Of a DNA stretch of 64,000 bases, positions 1 through 8,039 are shown piece after piece; the first letter of the stretch is position 1, and each line of letters begins with the position of its first letter. The notes under the pieces were generated by a model. That model worked only from the letters and a program-made list of their open reading frames with translations. It was not told the origin of the DNA and did no database searches. Made by a program: the position numbers and the translations under genes. The DNA is from an uncultured bacterium (lineage in GTDB: Bacteria > Cyanobacteriota > Vampirovibrionia > Gastranaerophilales > Gastranaerophilaceae). The DNA is taken from NCBI GenBank assembly GCA_902774905.1, contig CACYKF010000004.1, positions 99,025 to 163,024 on the forward strand, given 5' to 3'.

Positions 1-173
1 GCTGTTCTGCATCATAGCCCACTGTGCATTGTGCATTGTATTTATAGCATTCAATCTTGCCATCAAACTTACTAACATATTTTATACCCGCCTACTTTAA
101 AAACTACAAGTGTAGTATAAATTAATTTTCTGATTTTGTAAAGCGGGTAAAAGATTTTGTAACATTTATTTAC
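1..173. other. Window-edge intergenic segment
   Basis: No open frame or RNA gene is evident. The first 60 bases hold short direct repeats of GTGCATTGT. It lies downstream of the panE-like gene, so it is probably that gene's 3' region. I see no convincing terminator. Confidence 0.4.
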
Positions 174-1088
174 TCATTCTTCAATAATTTCAATCATTTC
201 TTTGAGCATTTTATTGTAAGGAGTAGAAATATTATATTTTTCACCCATTTCAATTACTGCACCTGCAAACATTTCAACTTCGGTTTTTCTGCCTGCTTCA
301 ATATCTTGCAGCATGGAAGTTTTACCTTCTGGGCACATTTTGTCAAACCCTTTAAACGCATCATCAATTATTGTGTCAGTATTTTTTACTCCTTTTGCCT
401 TTGCGATTTCCACGACTTCAAGCATAATATTTTTGAGTAAATTTCTTATTTTTTTACTGTTTTGCATCTGCCCAAAAGTTTTGTGCAAAATTGCCGAAAT
501 CTGATTTGAACTAACATTGAGCATAAATTTTAGCCACATTGAGCGCTCAATATCTTCAGGAATACTATAAGAGATTCCGGCTTTATCAAAATAATTTTTT
601 AAAATTGTTTCATCTTTTTTGTCGGTAATATCGGAATTTAACACCCCAAAAACAATATCTCCCGTACCGTCAAAGGTAATTTTGTTGCCATCTCGCATTG
701 CACTGTGTCCGATAAAATAGGAATGAATAATATGTTTCCATCCGTATTTTTGCGCAAGATAATCCTCACTTGTAACCCCGTTTAAAAGGGAAAGGATTAT
801 AGTATCATCTTTTACAAAATTCTTTATGTTATTCAGCACATCAAAAAAACCATTATATTTTGTAGCAATAATTAATAAATCAGCCTTAAAATTCTCATTA
901 TCCGGTAAAACATAGTTTAATTTTAATTCTTTTCCGTTGAAAATTTTTGGATTTTTAATATATTTTTCAAATCGTTTTTTATCAACAAGAATTTTTAAAT
1001 TTTCATTATCATAAGTACTTATTTTATCGGCATAAATAGAGCCGATAGCCCCTATTCCGCATATCAAAACATTTTTAATTTCTTTCAT
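174..1088 (-). CDS. Ketopantoate reductase family protein (PanE/ApbA-like)
   Basis: This 304-residue protein fits the 2-dehydropantoate 2-reductase family, which reduces ketopantoate to pantoate with NADPH in the cytosol during pantothenate synthesis. The dinucleotide site GIGAIG lies at residues 11-16. K77 in ATKYNG, N103 in LLNG and K187 in the WLKF segment match the family's cofactor and catalytic positions. The C-terminal helical domain ends with GRKTEVEMFAGAVIEMG, the usual PanE tail. No other pantothenate gene is nearby, and the family includes members acting on other 2-keto acids, so the exact substrate is inferred. No clear ribosome site precedes the ATG. Confidence 0.8.
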   Translation of the reverse strand: MKEIKNVLICGIGAIGSIYADKISTYDNENLKILVDKKRFEKYIKNPKIFNGKELKLNYVLPDNENFKADLLIIATKYNGFFDVLNNIKNFVKDDTIILSLLNGVTSEDYLAQKYGWKHIIHSYFIGHSAMRDGNKITFDGTGDIVFGVLNSDITDKKDETILKNYFDKAGISYSIPEDIERSMWLKFMLNVSSNQISAILHKTFGQMQNSKKIRNLLKNIMLEVVEIAKAKGVKNTDTIIDDAFKGFDKMCPEGKTSMLQDIEAGRKTEVEMFAGAVIEMGEKYNISTPYNKMLKEMIEIIEE

Positions 1089-1233
1089 AGCAAAAATATT
1101 TTAACACTAAAAAATTTTTAATTAAAAAAACTTTACATTTATGAAAATTAGGGCAATTCTCACGAAAAAAAATACTTTATATAAAAGTAGTAGTTATACA
1201 TGTGTGTGTAAATTTTAATAGTGTGGTCTTTTA

Positions 1234-1992
1234 GTGGGAATAGAATTTAATCCTTGGCGGTTGTTTAGCAACCCCGTCAATCAGGTACAATTAAATAACA
1301 AATATACTATCCCTTTTGGAAATAATGTAGGTAAAGACAGTTTTCAAAATAATTCTGTTGAGCGTTTTTTCAATGAAAAAAGCATCATGATGGCGATTGT
1401 TCAAAACCGAGAATTAAAAGATATAATGAGCAAAAACAAGTTGCCTGTCAGGTTAAATATGAAAGAGCTTATGGAGTTGAAACAGGGTCATTGTCGGGAT
1501 AGTGCGGAAATTTGTGCCAAAATTTACAAGGTTCTTCCGCCTGCGCTAAAAAGTCAGGTAAATATAAAAGACCTAAAAGACGGTGCTATGCTTCATGATT
1601 TTGGTAAAGTTTTAATCCCTGCTGAAATTCTTAATAAAGACGGGAAATTAACGGAAGAAGAATTTAAAATTATGCATCTTCATTCAGAACTTGGTTATCA
1701 GTTGCTCAAAAACAGCGGAGTAAATAACGAAGTTTTGGCTTTGATTCGTCATCACCACGATAATCTTGAGAGTAATAATAAATTTGTTCCCGATATGAAT
1801 ATTCAGATTCTAAATATTGCGGATAGATATTCCGCTTTGACGGAAAATCGTGTTTATAAAAAGGCTTTAAGTCCTGAACAGGCATTGGGAATTATATATG
1901 ATGATGTTCAAAAAGGTCGTGTTCATCCGATTCTTTATTATTCACTTGTTCAGGCAGTAAGACAAACCCCTCAGCCCGTTGCAAAAGTTTAA
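1234..1992 (+). CDS. HD-domain protein related to HD-GYP phosphodiesterases, GYP motif lost
   Basis: The 252-residue protein starts at a GTG. Residues 1-75 are an unrecognised lead. Residues 80-240 look like an HD-GYP domain: H86, the LHDFGK motif with H121-D122, H148/H150, HHHD at 173-176 and ADRYSAL near 196-202. The diagnostic HHExxDGxGYP stretch is replaced by HHHDNLESNNKF, so the Gly-Tyr-Pro needed for c-di-GMP hydrolysis is gone although most metal ligands remain. It may be a phosphohydrolase of other specificity or a signalling adaptor. The full HD-GYP protein at 31.8-33.8 kb is a useful contrast. It stands 20 bases before the DUF4236 gene. Confidence 0.75.
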   Translation: MGIEFNPWRLFSNPVNQVQLNNKYTIPFGNNVGKDSFQNNSVERFFNEKSIMMAIVQNRELKDIMSKNKLPVRLNMKELMELKQGHCRDSAEICAKIYKVLPPALKSQVNIKDLKDGAMLHDFGKVLIPAEILNKDGKLTEEEFKIMHLHSELGYQLLKNSGVNNEVLALIRHHHDNLESNNKFVPDMNIQILNIADRYSALTENRVYKKALSPEQALGIIYDDVQKGRVHPILYYSLVQAVRQTPQPVAKV

Positions 1993-2012
1993 AAAAGTGA
2001 TATTATAAATTT

Positions 2013-2207
2013 ATGGGTTTTTCTTTTAGAAAAAGTATAAATTTGGGTTTGTTCAGAATAAATATTTCCAAATCGGGAATAGGTATATCTTTTGGCGTAA
2101 AAGGATGCAGAGTGTCGGTTGACCCTAAAGGCAGAACTACTCTTAATGCCGGCAAAGGTCCGATTCGTTATACAAAAACTCTTAAAAAAGCCTCTAAAAA
2201 GAAATAA
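2013..2207 (+). CDS. DUF4236 domain protein
   Basis: This 64-residue protein matches the short DUF4236 domain: it begins MGFSFRKSINLGLFRINIS, continues with SGIGISFGVKGCRVSV and ends with a basic Lys-rich tail. The domain is common as a small stand-alone or N-terminal module in bacteria and has no known function. No signal peptide or membrane segment is seen. It follows the HD gene by 20 bases and may be cotranscribed with it. Confidence 0.8.
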   Translation: MGFSFRKSINLGLFRINISKSGIGISFGVKGCRVSVDPKGRTTLNAGKGPIRYTKTLKKASKKK

Positions 2208-2251
2208 TTATTTAGCAAAAAAATTTTTGTTTTAGTGTTATAAAAAACATC

Positions 2252-3055
2252 ATGAGAATTTGTTCTATACAAAATTACAATTTAAATTTTAAAAGTTCTG
2301 CGCCTGTCAATGTTAATTGGCGTGAAAGTTATGCCCCTGATAACAGTGAAAATAAACCCCAAAAACAGAACGAATATCCCGAATGGCTGCGCAAGGGTGC
2401 GTTATTTACGTTGATAGGTCTTGCAGTATATAATGACCCGTCAACAAAAGAGTTTTTAAAACCTGAGAACATTAAACAACAGGAAAAATTAAAGCAGGAG
2501 TATTTTGAAGATGTTGCAAACAGAGGGATTTCTGTTTCAACTTATCATTTAAACAGACTTGGAGATGTTGATAAACCAATAATAAAATCAATAGGAATGG
2601 GAAATTATAACCTTGAATTAACTCTTGATAACGGTAAAAAAATTGAATTTGATGTAAATACATCTGAAAAAAATGACAATATGCTTGTCGGATATTTTAA
2701 ATCCGGTAAAAATACATCATTAAAATACAAAGCCGTGTTTAATCCGCAAAATCCCGAAGAATTTGAAATTTTTGTACGCAACAAAGAAAATCAAAAATTT
2801 ATTTTTGGCAGAAAACCAAACGGTGAATTATATCAGCTGAAAAACGGTAAAAAAATAATCTTAAACAAAGAAAATGTCCAAAAATATCAGGCGGAAATCA
2901 GACAGGCAGAAGAACTTGAAGATTTTGAGTTTTTCTCAACAAAAAATGATATGTGGCGAAAACTGAACCTGATTTTATTATTCTTATTAACCCTTAATGA
3001 ATGGGGACATGACATGCAAAAAAGAGATGAAGCAAAAGAGAAAAGCGGCAAATAA
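2252..3055 (+). CDS. Unknown protein with Asn-rich N-terminal motif (NFKS)
   Basis: A 267-residue protein with no family I recognise. It begins MRICSIQNYNLNFKSSAP, one of several N-termini in this window with an Asn-rich run ending in F-x-[GS]. The start of the protein at 61024 (MNICSICQNRTYTLNF) is strikingly alike. A hydrophobic stretch lies at about residues 48-60 and another near the C-terminus (LNLILLFLLTLNEWG), so it may be membrane-associated with the middle, charged part (residues 65-235) on one side. No ribosome site is obvious. The gap to the next gene holds a small hairpin (CCCTC-TGAAT-GAGGG at 3148-3162) followed by an A/T tract that could be a weak terminator. Confidence 0.65.
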   Translation: MRICSIQNYNLNFKSSAPVNVNWRESYAPDNSENKPQKQNEYPEWLRKGALFTLIGLAVYNDPSTKEFLKPENIKQQEKLKQEYFEDVANRGISVSTYHLNRLGDVDKPIIKSIGMGNYNLELTLDNGKKIEFDVNTSEKNDNMLVGYFKSGKNTSLKYKAVFNPQNPEEFEIFVRNKENQKFIFGRKPNGELYQLKNGKKIILNKENVQKYQAEIRQAEELEDFEFFSTKNDMWRKLNLILLFLLTLNEWGHDMQKRDEAKEKSGK

Positions 3056-3186
3056 TAATCCGCTTCTTGAAATTAAACTTTGTTTGGGATAGACTTGATT
3101 GGCTGGGTATATGAGCAGAACAAACTTTCTTATGCCTGTTGAGTATTCCCTCTGAATGAGGGTTAAAAAATTTGAAAGGGAAAAAG

Positions 3187-4563
3187 ATGTATAATGTCGC
3201 TATAATCGGAGCAGGACCTGCGGGAATTTTTGCCGCTTTGGAAATAATGAAATTAAAACCTGAATGGAAAGTGGTTTTAATAGAAAAAGGACAGAGAATT
3301 GAAACAAGAAAATGTCCTTTAAGACAAGGTTCACCGAAGTGTGTAAACTGCAAAAAATGCGGTCTTTTATGCGGTTGGGGCGGAGCAGGCGCATTTTCAG
3401 ACGGAAAATTAACCCTCACTCCTGATGTTGGCGGACATTTGGCTGAATATATGTCAAGAAAGCAAGCAGAAGATTTAATCGGTTACGCTGACGATTTGTA
3501 TTTAAAATACGGTGCAACTGACGAAGTTTTCGGAACAGACATAAAAGTTTTTGAAGAACTCGAACATCAGGCGGTTCTTGCGGAACTCAAACTTGTTCAT
3601 TCCCCTGTCAGACACTTGGGAACGGAAAGAAGTCTGGATGTTTTGAAAAACATGCAGGATTATCTTGATGAAAGAATAACAATTTTAAATAATGTCTGCG
3701 CAAAATCACTTATAGTTGAGTGTGAACAGGTTAAAGGTATTGAACTTGATAACGGTGAAACAATTTGTGCGGAATACACGATTATTGCGCCGGGCAGAGA
3801 AGGTGCCGATTGGCTTACACAAGAATTTGCAAAGCACAAAATCGGCATGGTTAATAATGCAGTTGATGTCGGTGTCAGAGTAGAACTTCCTGCGCCTGTA
3901 TTTGAACCTTTAACATCAAAATTATACGAATCAAAACTTATTTATCATTCACCGACATTTGGCGATGAAGTAAGAACTTTTTGTATGAACCCGAATGGTG
4001 AAGTAGTACAGGAAAATTATTCGGGTATTGCAACCGTAAACGGTCACAGTTACGCAAACTTTAAAACTCCGAATACAAATTTTGCGCTGTTGGTCAGCGA
4101 AAAATTCACTGAACCGTTTAAAGAACCTATCCAATACGGTCAGCATATCGCAAGACTTGCAAATATGCTCGGTGGCGGAATTTTGGTACAAAGATTCGGC
4201 GACTTGTTAGAGGGCAGACGCTCTACACCTGAAAGAATTAAATCAAGCGTAATTACTCCGACTTTGACCTGCGCAACTCCGGGGGATTTGAGCCTTGTAA
4301 TTCCTTATCGTCAAATGACAAGTATTATTGAAATGCTTAAAGCACTTGACAAACTTTGCCCTGGGACAGCATCAAGATACACACTTCTTTACGGTATAGA
4401 AGTCAAATTCTATTCTGCAAGAGTAAAACTCACAAATGAACTTGAAACAGAGGGCGTAAAAAATCTGTTTACAATCGGCGACGGTGCAGGGGTAACAAGA
4501 GGATTACTCCAAGCCTCCGCTTCAGGTGTTTATGTAGCAAGAACCATCTGCGAAAGAGGATAA
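3187..4563 (+). CDS. FAD-dependent dehydrogenase-like flavoprotein (COG2509 type)
   Basis: The start is set at the ATG at 3187, preceded by AAAGGG; an upstream in-frame TTG has no ribosome site. The 458-residue product opens with a Rossmann FAD site (NVAIIGAGPAG, residues 3-13) and an acidic end of the second strand (VVLIEKG). A cysteine cluster KCVNCKKCGLLCGWGG follows at about residues 51-66. This matches the uncharacterised FAD-dependent dehydrogenases of COG2509. The C-terminal FTIGDGAGVTRGLLQASASG is the second FAD-binding segment. The physiological substrate is unknown. Confidence 0.8.
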   Translation: MYNVAIIGAGPAGIFAALEIMKLKPEWKVVLIEKGQRIETRKCPLRQGSPKCVNCKKCGLLCGWGGAGAFSDGKLTLTPDVGGHLAEYMSRKQAEDLIGYADDLYLKYGATDEVFGTDIKVFEELEHQAVLAELKLVHSPVRHLGTERSLDVLKNMQDYLDERITILNNVCAKSLIVECEQVKGIELDNGETICAEYTIIAPGREGADWLTQEFAKHKIGMVNNAVDVGVRVELPAPVFEPLTSKLYESKLIYHSPTFGDEVRTFCMNPNGEVVQENYSGIATVNGHSYANFKTPNTNFALLVSEKFTEPFKEPIQYGQHIARLANMLGGGILVQRFGDLLEGRRSTPERIKSSVITPTLTCATPGDLSLVIPYRQMTSIIEMLKALDKLCPGTASRYTLLYGIEVKFYSARVKLTNELETEGVKNLFTIGDGAGVTRGLLQASASGVYVARTICERG

Positions 4564-4566
4564 TAA

Positions 4567-4851
4567 TCATTTCGGAAAACATGCACCGAACATGCAGTCT
4601 TGATTTAATGCGGGAAATCCAAACTTAAAAGGCACAGGATACGACATTGTGGGAATTTGATACATTTTTTGAAGTTCTTCTTTTGTATCAATATTATTTT
4701 CCTGTGAAACATCAGGCAAGGTTTTATCGATTCCCGATGCCCCGCCTGTGCAACTTTGTTTCTTTTGCAAATCCTGCAAAAGACATTTTCCGTTTGCGTG
4801 CAAAGCAGTCACAACAAGTGCGACCAAACTTAATATAATAAACTTTTTCAT
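4567..4851 (-). CDS. Small secreted cysteine-containing protein
   Basis: The start is the ATG at 4851 because GGAGG lies 7 bases before it; the ATG two codons upstream is too close to that ribosome site. The product is 94 residues: a typical signal peptide (KKFIILSLVALVVTALHA) and a mature part with four cysteines (at KCLL, QSCTGG, QDCMFG, ACFPK) and a Pro/Phe-rich tail. I do not recognise the family. The cysteines could form disulfides or bind metal after export. It ends 3 bases from the convergent flavoprotein gene. Confidence 0.65.
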   Translation of the reverse strand: MKKFIILSLVALVVTALHANGKCLLQDLQKKQSCTGGASGIDKTLPDVSQENNIDTKEELQKMYQIPTMSYPVPFKFGFPALNQDCMFGACFPK

Positions 4852-4926
4852 AATCATACCTCCGTAAATTTATTATTACGGATTATTTGCAAATTTTCAT
4901 GCCCCAAAATAACGACAGTAAGGCTA

Positions 4927-5358
4927 TTACAAACGGATAATATTTTTAATTTTTTTCTTTTCCATTTTTTTCAAAACATCTTTAAACGGAATTATTGGTT
5001 CCATCTTGAATCCGCAATCATCTGATAGCGTTCCGCCCATTGCAAAAAGTTCTTCCTGCGGATAGCGTCTGCAAATCGGCGGACGCCAAAAATGAATCTT
5101 ACATCTTTTTGTATCAGGGTCAAGATGCTTACACTCAAAAATTAATCCTAATTCATCTTTGCCGATAATTTTTAACCCCGAATAAAAACTGAATAACCCC
5201 TGCAACTTTTCAAACTCTTTTTCGTCTTTAAGTACATGCTTAAAATGTTTAACATAAATATGAGTACAGCACTGTCCGCACCCTTTGCATTTTCCGGTGC
5301 GCCAATAGTGTTTCCGAAAGACCTTTGCCCATATAAATTTTTTTAGTTTTTCAAGCAT
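4927..5358 (-). CDS. YkgJ-type cysteine cluster protein
   Basis: This 143-residue cytosolic protein has the CxxCxxCC cluster of the YkgJ/PF03692 family (CKGCGQCC near residues 24-31), a second ligand set at CKHLDPDTKRC, and the RPPICRRYP segment. The family is thought to bind zinc or iron and members often accompany other genes without a fixed role. A second member lies at 56.9-57.5 kb, so the genome has at least two paralogues. It is separated from the upstream HxlR gene by about 220 bases. Confidence 0.8.
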   Translation of the reverse strand: MLEKLKKFIWAKVFRKHYWRTGKCKGCGQCCTHIYVKHFKHVLKDEKEFEKLQGLFSFYSGLKIIGKDELGLIFECKHLDPDTKRCKIHFWRPPICRRYPQEELFAMGGTLSDDCGFKMEPIIPFKDVLKKMEKKKIKNIIRL

Positions 5359-5538
5359 AATTACATAATAATATTAAAAATCAACCGAAATTGTTAATTT
5401 TTGTAAATATATAACAAAAAACAGGCAAAAGTAAATCTTGAGGAGAATTAAGAAAAGAGGAAAGACACAAAAAAATAAAACCTATATACAGTTTTTTAAC
5501 TGACATAATACTATAACATAACCAAAAATAACCAACCT

Positions 5539-5562
5539 GACCTCGAAAGAGGTCTTTTTTTT
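5539..5562 (+). terminator. Orphan intrinsic terminator on the + strand
   Basis: A perfect 6-bp stem (GACCTC/GAGGTC) closed by a GAAA tetraloop is followed by eight T's on the + strand. Both neighbouring genes are on the - strand, and the - strand side of the stem has no T tract. The terminator therefore serves a + strand transcript lying in about 5360-5540 with no long open frame. A small RNA is the simplest reading. I could not define its promoter. Confidence 0.6.
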
Positions 5563-5576
5563 ATGCAAAATACAGA

Positions 5577-5924
5577 TTAAGCCTTTGCCTTACCAAAACT
5601 TTTTTCAGTCAGTTTTACATATTTTTTATAATCTTTTCCCCAATCATAAAACGACAGTATAACAGGGCGCAGGGAATATCCGATATCTGTCAGGGTATAT
5701 TCAACTTTTGTTCCGGCTTCTTCTCTTGTCAAAATTCCGTCTTGTTCAAGTTCTTTAAGTTTTGACGATAAAACTTTCTGCGTAATGCCTTTTAACGATT
5801 TTTTTATTTCACTGAATCTTCTTGTACCATTCATTAAATCTGCTATTATCATTACTTTCCAGCGGCAGCCAATCATTTTTATTGTTACTGCAACAGGATT
5901 TTTTGGTAAATCTTTTAAATTCAT
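5577..5924 (-). CDS. HxlR-family transcriptional regulator
   Basis: The start is placed at the ATG at 5924 (CGGGGA just upstream, normal HxlR N-terminus MNLKDLPKNPV), not at the longer frame start at 5972. The 115-residue protein is a MarR-like winged helix of the HxlR class: CRWKVMIIADLMNGTRRFSE, the recognition helix ITQKVLSSKLKELEQDGILTR, and wing residues VEYTLTDIGYSLRPV. Such regulators usually respond to redox or electrophile stress. The target is unknown; the short YkgJ gene downstream is one candidate. Confidence 0.85.
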   Translation of the reverse strand: MNLKDLPKNPVAVTIKMIGCRWKVMIIADLMNGTRRFSEIKKSLKGITQKVLSSKLKELEQDGILTREEAGTKVEYTLTDIGYSLRPVILSFYDWGKDYKKYVKLTEKSFGKAKA

Positions 5925-5995
5925 ATATTCCCCGTATCTTTTTACTACCAGATTTTTATGCCATAATACCATATTATTTAAGGCTTTGCAACTGA

Positions 5996-7063
5996 TTAGA
6001 AACTTATTTGGTCAATATTAAATTTAAAGGCTTCAACTTTGGCATAATCCGTTGGCAAAATAAAGGTTATATAATCACTGCCCGCTTTTTTATCAGTTTT
6101 CATAATATTTATTATTTTGTTTTTATCAAATTGAGGAATTTTTAAAAATTCAAATTTTGAAATCAAATCTTCACATAAAAACTTGTATTCTTTATCAATT
6201 TTGCCCAATTTGAATGAGAAATTCAGTGCAAACAATATTCCTGCCGCTACACATTCGCCGTGCAGAAATTTTTTATAATTCCCGATAGTTTCTATTGCGT
6301 GACCGTATGTATGACCATAATTGAGAATTTTGCGCAGTCCTTTTTCTTTTTCATCCTGATTAACAACAGAAATTTTTAGTTTTATGCAAATTTTTATCAA
6401 ATCGGCAAGGGTTAAAATATCTTTATTGAGAATATTTTGAACATTTTCAGTCAAAAAATTCATAAGATTAAGTTCTTCATCACATAAACAACTTTTTTCA
6501 ATGAACCCGTATTTCACAACTTCCCCAAGACCACTTTTAAATTGCCTCATATCAAGAGTCTTGAGAAAATTGACATTTATAAAAACTGCGCAGGGCTGAT
6601 AAAAAGACCCGACAAGATTTTTACCGTAACTTGTATTTATGGCAGTTTTACCGCCGACAGAACTGTCTGTGCAAGCAAGCAAAGTTGTCGGAACCTGAAT
6701 ATATTTTATTCCTCTCATATATGTTGATGCCGCAAACCCTGCCAAATCGCCAACTACACCGCCCCCGATTGCTATTATGGAATCCTCTCTTGTGAGATGA
6801 TGTGAAAGTGCAAAATTTAGAATTTTTGTGTAATTTTGAATATTTTTTTCTTTTTCGCCGTCTTTTAAAATAAAAACTTTTTCCTGCGGAAAATCTAAAA
6901 TTTTGCCGTAAATTTTAAAAACTTTTTGGCTTATTACAACGATATAATTTTTTGACGGAATAGTATTAAAAATCTCATCACGCAAGGTTTCTATGTCGTG
7001 ATTATTAATAAATATCGGATAATTTTTTTGCGTGCTTTTTATATTTACTTCAAGTTTGCACAT
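5996..7063 (-). CDS. aroB: 3-dehydroquinate synthase
   Basis: A 355-residue enzyme converting DAHP to 3-dehydroquinate in the shikimate pathway, NAD- and zinc-dependent. The family signatures are clear: GGGVVGDLAGFAASTYMRG, the VPTTLLACTDSSVGGKTAIN segment, LGEVVKYGFIE, and the zinc histidines in NYGHTYGHAIE and LHGECVAAGI. It begins inside the 3' end of aroK (19-base overlap), so the two are translationally coupled. The length is normal for the family. Confidence 0.95.
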   Translation of the reverse strand: MCKLEVNIKSTQKNYPIFINNHDIETLRDEIFNTIPSKNYIVVISQKVFKIYGKILDFPQEKVFILKDGEKEKNIQNYTKILNFALSHHLTREDSIIAIGGGVVGDLAGFAASTYMRGIKYIQVPTTLLACTDSSVGGKTAINTSYGKNLVGSFYQPCAVFINVNFLKTLDMRQFKSGLGEVVKYGFIEKSCLCDEELNLMNFLTENVQNILNKDILTLADLIKICIKLKISVVNQDEKEKGLRKILNYGHTYGHAIETIGNYKKFLHGECVAAGILFALNFSFKLGKIDKEYKFLCEDLISKFEFLKIPQFDKNKIINIMKTDKKAGSDYITFILPTDYAKVEAFKFNIDQISF

Positions 7064-7551
7064 TTTAATATTTCCCCTGCCAAATCGTTAATATTTTTAT
7101 TATCCGTTATAACCGTAAAATGGGCAAGTTCGTAATTTTTTTTGCGTAAATCCAAAAGTTTTTTTATTGCAGATAAATTCATATTATTGTTCAAAAGTGG
7201 TCTGTCAGTTGAATTTTTCAATCTGTTAAAAATTGTTTCAGGAGAAGTTTGTAAATAGATTACAGTTGAGTTATTTAATAAAAAATTTCTTGTCCTGTCA
7301 TTTTCAAATGCGCCTCCGCCAAGAGATATGACAAGATTTTCAGGTTCAAAAACATTTTTTATAGTCTGAACTTCAAGTGCTCGGAAAAAATTTTCGCCAT
7401 TTTCGGAAAAAATTTCATTTATTGATTTGTTTTCGTTTAAGACAATTTGTTCATCAATATCAATAAATTTCAATTTACGCTTTTCTGCTAAAAATTTTCC
7501 GACAGTAGATTTTCCTGAGCCGGACATTCCTGTTAAAACAATGGTTTTCAT
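7045..7551 (-). CDS. aroK: Shikimate kinase
   Basis: The start is set at the ATG at 7551 (MKTIVLTGMSGSGKST); the longer frame runs into the adjacent mobile element. The 168-residue protein has the Walker A loop GMSGSGKST at residues 8-16, the shikimate-binding acidic residue in IDIDEQIV, GGGAF near residue 75 and the lid segment STDRPLL. It phosphorylates shikimate with ATP. It forms an overlapping pair with aroB downstream. Its promoter region is only 24 bases from the terminal repeat of the MITE-like element at 7575-7954, whose TIR contains TATATTAT and could supply a -10 box. Confidence 0.93.
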   Translation of the reverse strand: MKTIVLTGMSGSGKSTVGKFLAEKRKLKFIDIDEQIVLNENKSINEIFSENGENFFRALEVQTIKNVFEPENLVISLGGGAFENDRTRNFLLNNSTVIYLQTSPETIFNRLKNSTDRPLLNNNMNLSAIKKLLDLRKKNYELAHFTVITDNKNINDLAGEILKCANLK

Positions 7552-7574
7552 AGTGTCATAATAACACAAAAAAT

Positions 7575-7954
7575 ACATAATATATGTTATCGGTAGTGAT
7601 TGAGAGATTGAAACTTTCTGCCTGTTCATTTTTTCTTTTTGTCTTGAAGCAAAAAGAAAAAACGAACCAAAAAAGAAAAACTCGCTTATTACAATACCGC
7701 CTATGGCGGTATAAGACTGCTAACGCAGTAATATGTGTTTTTGCCTATCGGCAAAAATCTCTTAGCGCGCCTAAGGACAACGGCGCGCGCTTTCAAGATG
7801 TCCGACCTTTACGCAGTGAGCAATCATTGTTTGCGACACGACAACAAGGCGGGATTTGGTCGGGGAGTTTCTTTGCGCCCCGTTTCTTTGCGGTCAAAGA
7901 AATGGGGCAAGGTAGTTTTGATGAAACAAAAACTACCTATAACATATATTATGT
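7575..7954. mobile_element. MITE-like hairpin-rich element with 23-bp terminal inverted repeats
   Basis: The ends 7575-7597 and 7932-7954 are inverted repeats of 23 bp with one mismatch. The 380-bp interior has no credible gene but at least six hairpins: T-rich/A-rich arms around 7629-7663, ATACCGCC/GGCGGTAT, ACTGC/GCAGT, TTTTTGCC/GGCAAAAA, AGCGCGC/GCGCGCT and GTTTCTTTG/CAAAGAAA. Its base composition is less AT-rich than the surroundings. No transposase is present, so it would be non-autonomous. A target-site duplication is not clear. It sits between the divergent aroKB and symporter genes. Confidence 0.6.
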
Positions 7955-8039
7955 TATTTATTACGCTTTTTTACAAAAAAGCACAATAGTGTTTATATAA
8001 CCATGTTTGAGATATAATTTGCTTAAAGAGGTATATACT

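Noticed and set aside
2994-3419. 141-codon - strand frame
   Set aside because: It lies opposite the flavoprotein start and the end of the 2252 gene, both with better coding evidence.
7584-8000. Open frames of 138 and 84 codons in the aroK-symporter gap
   Set aside because: They are translations of the hairpins of the MITE-like element, with no ribosome site and odd composition.
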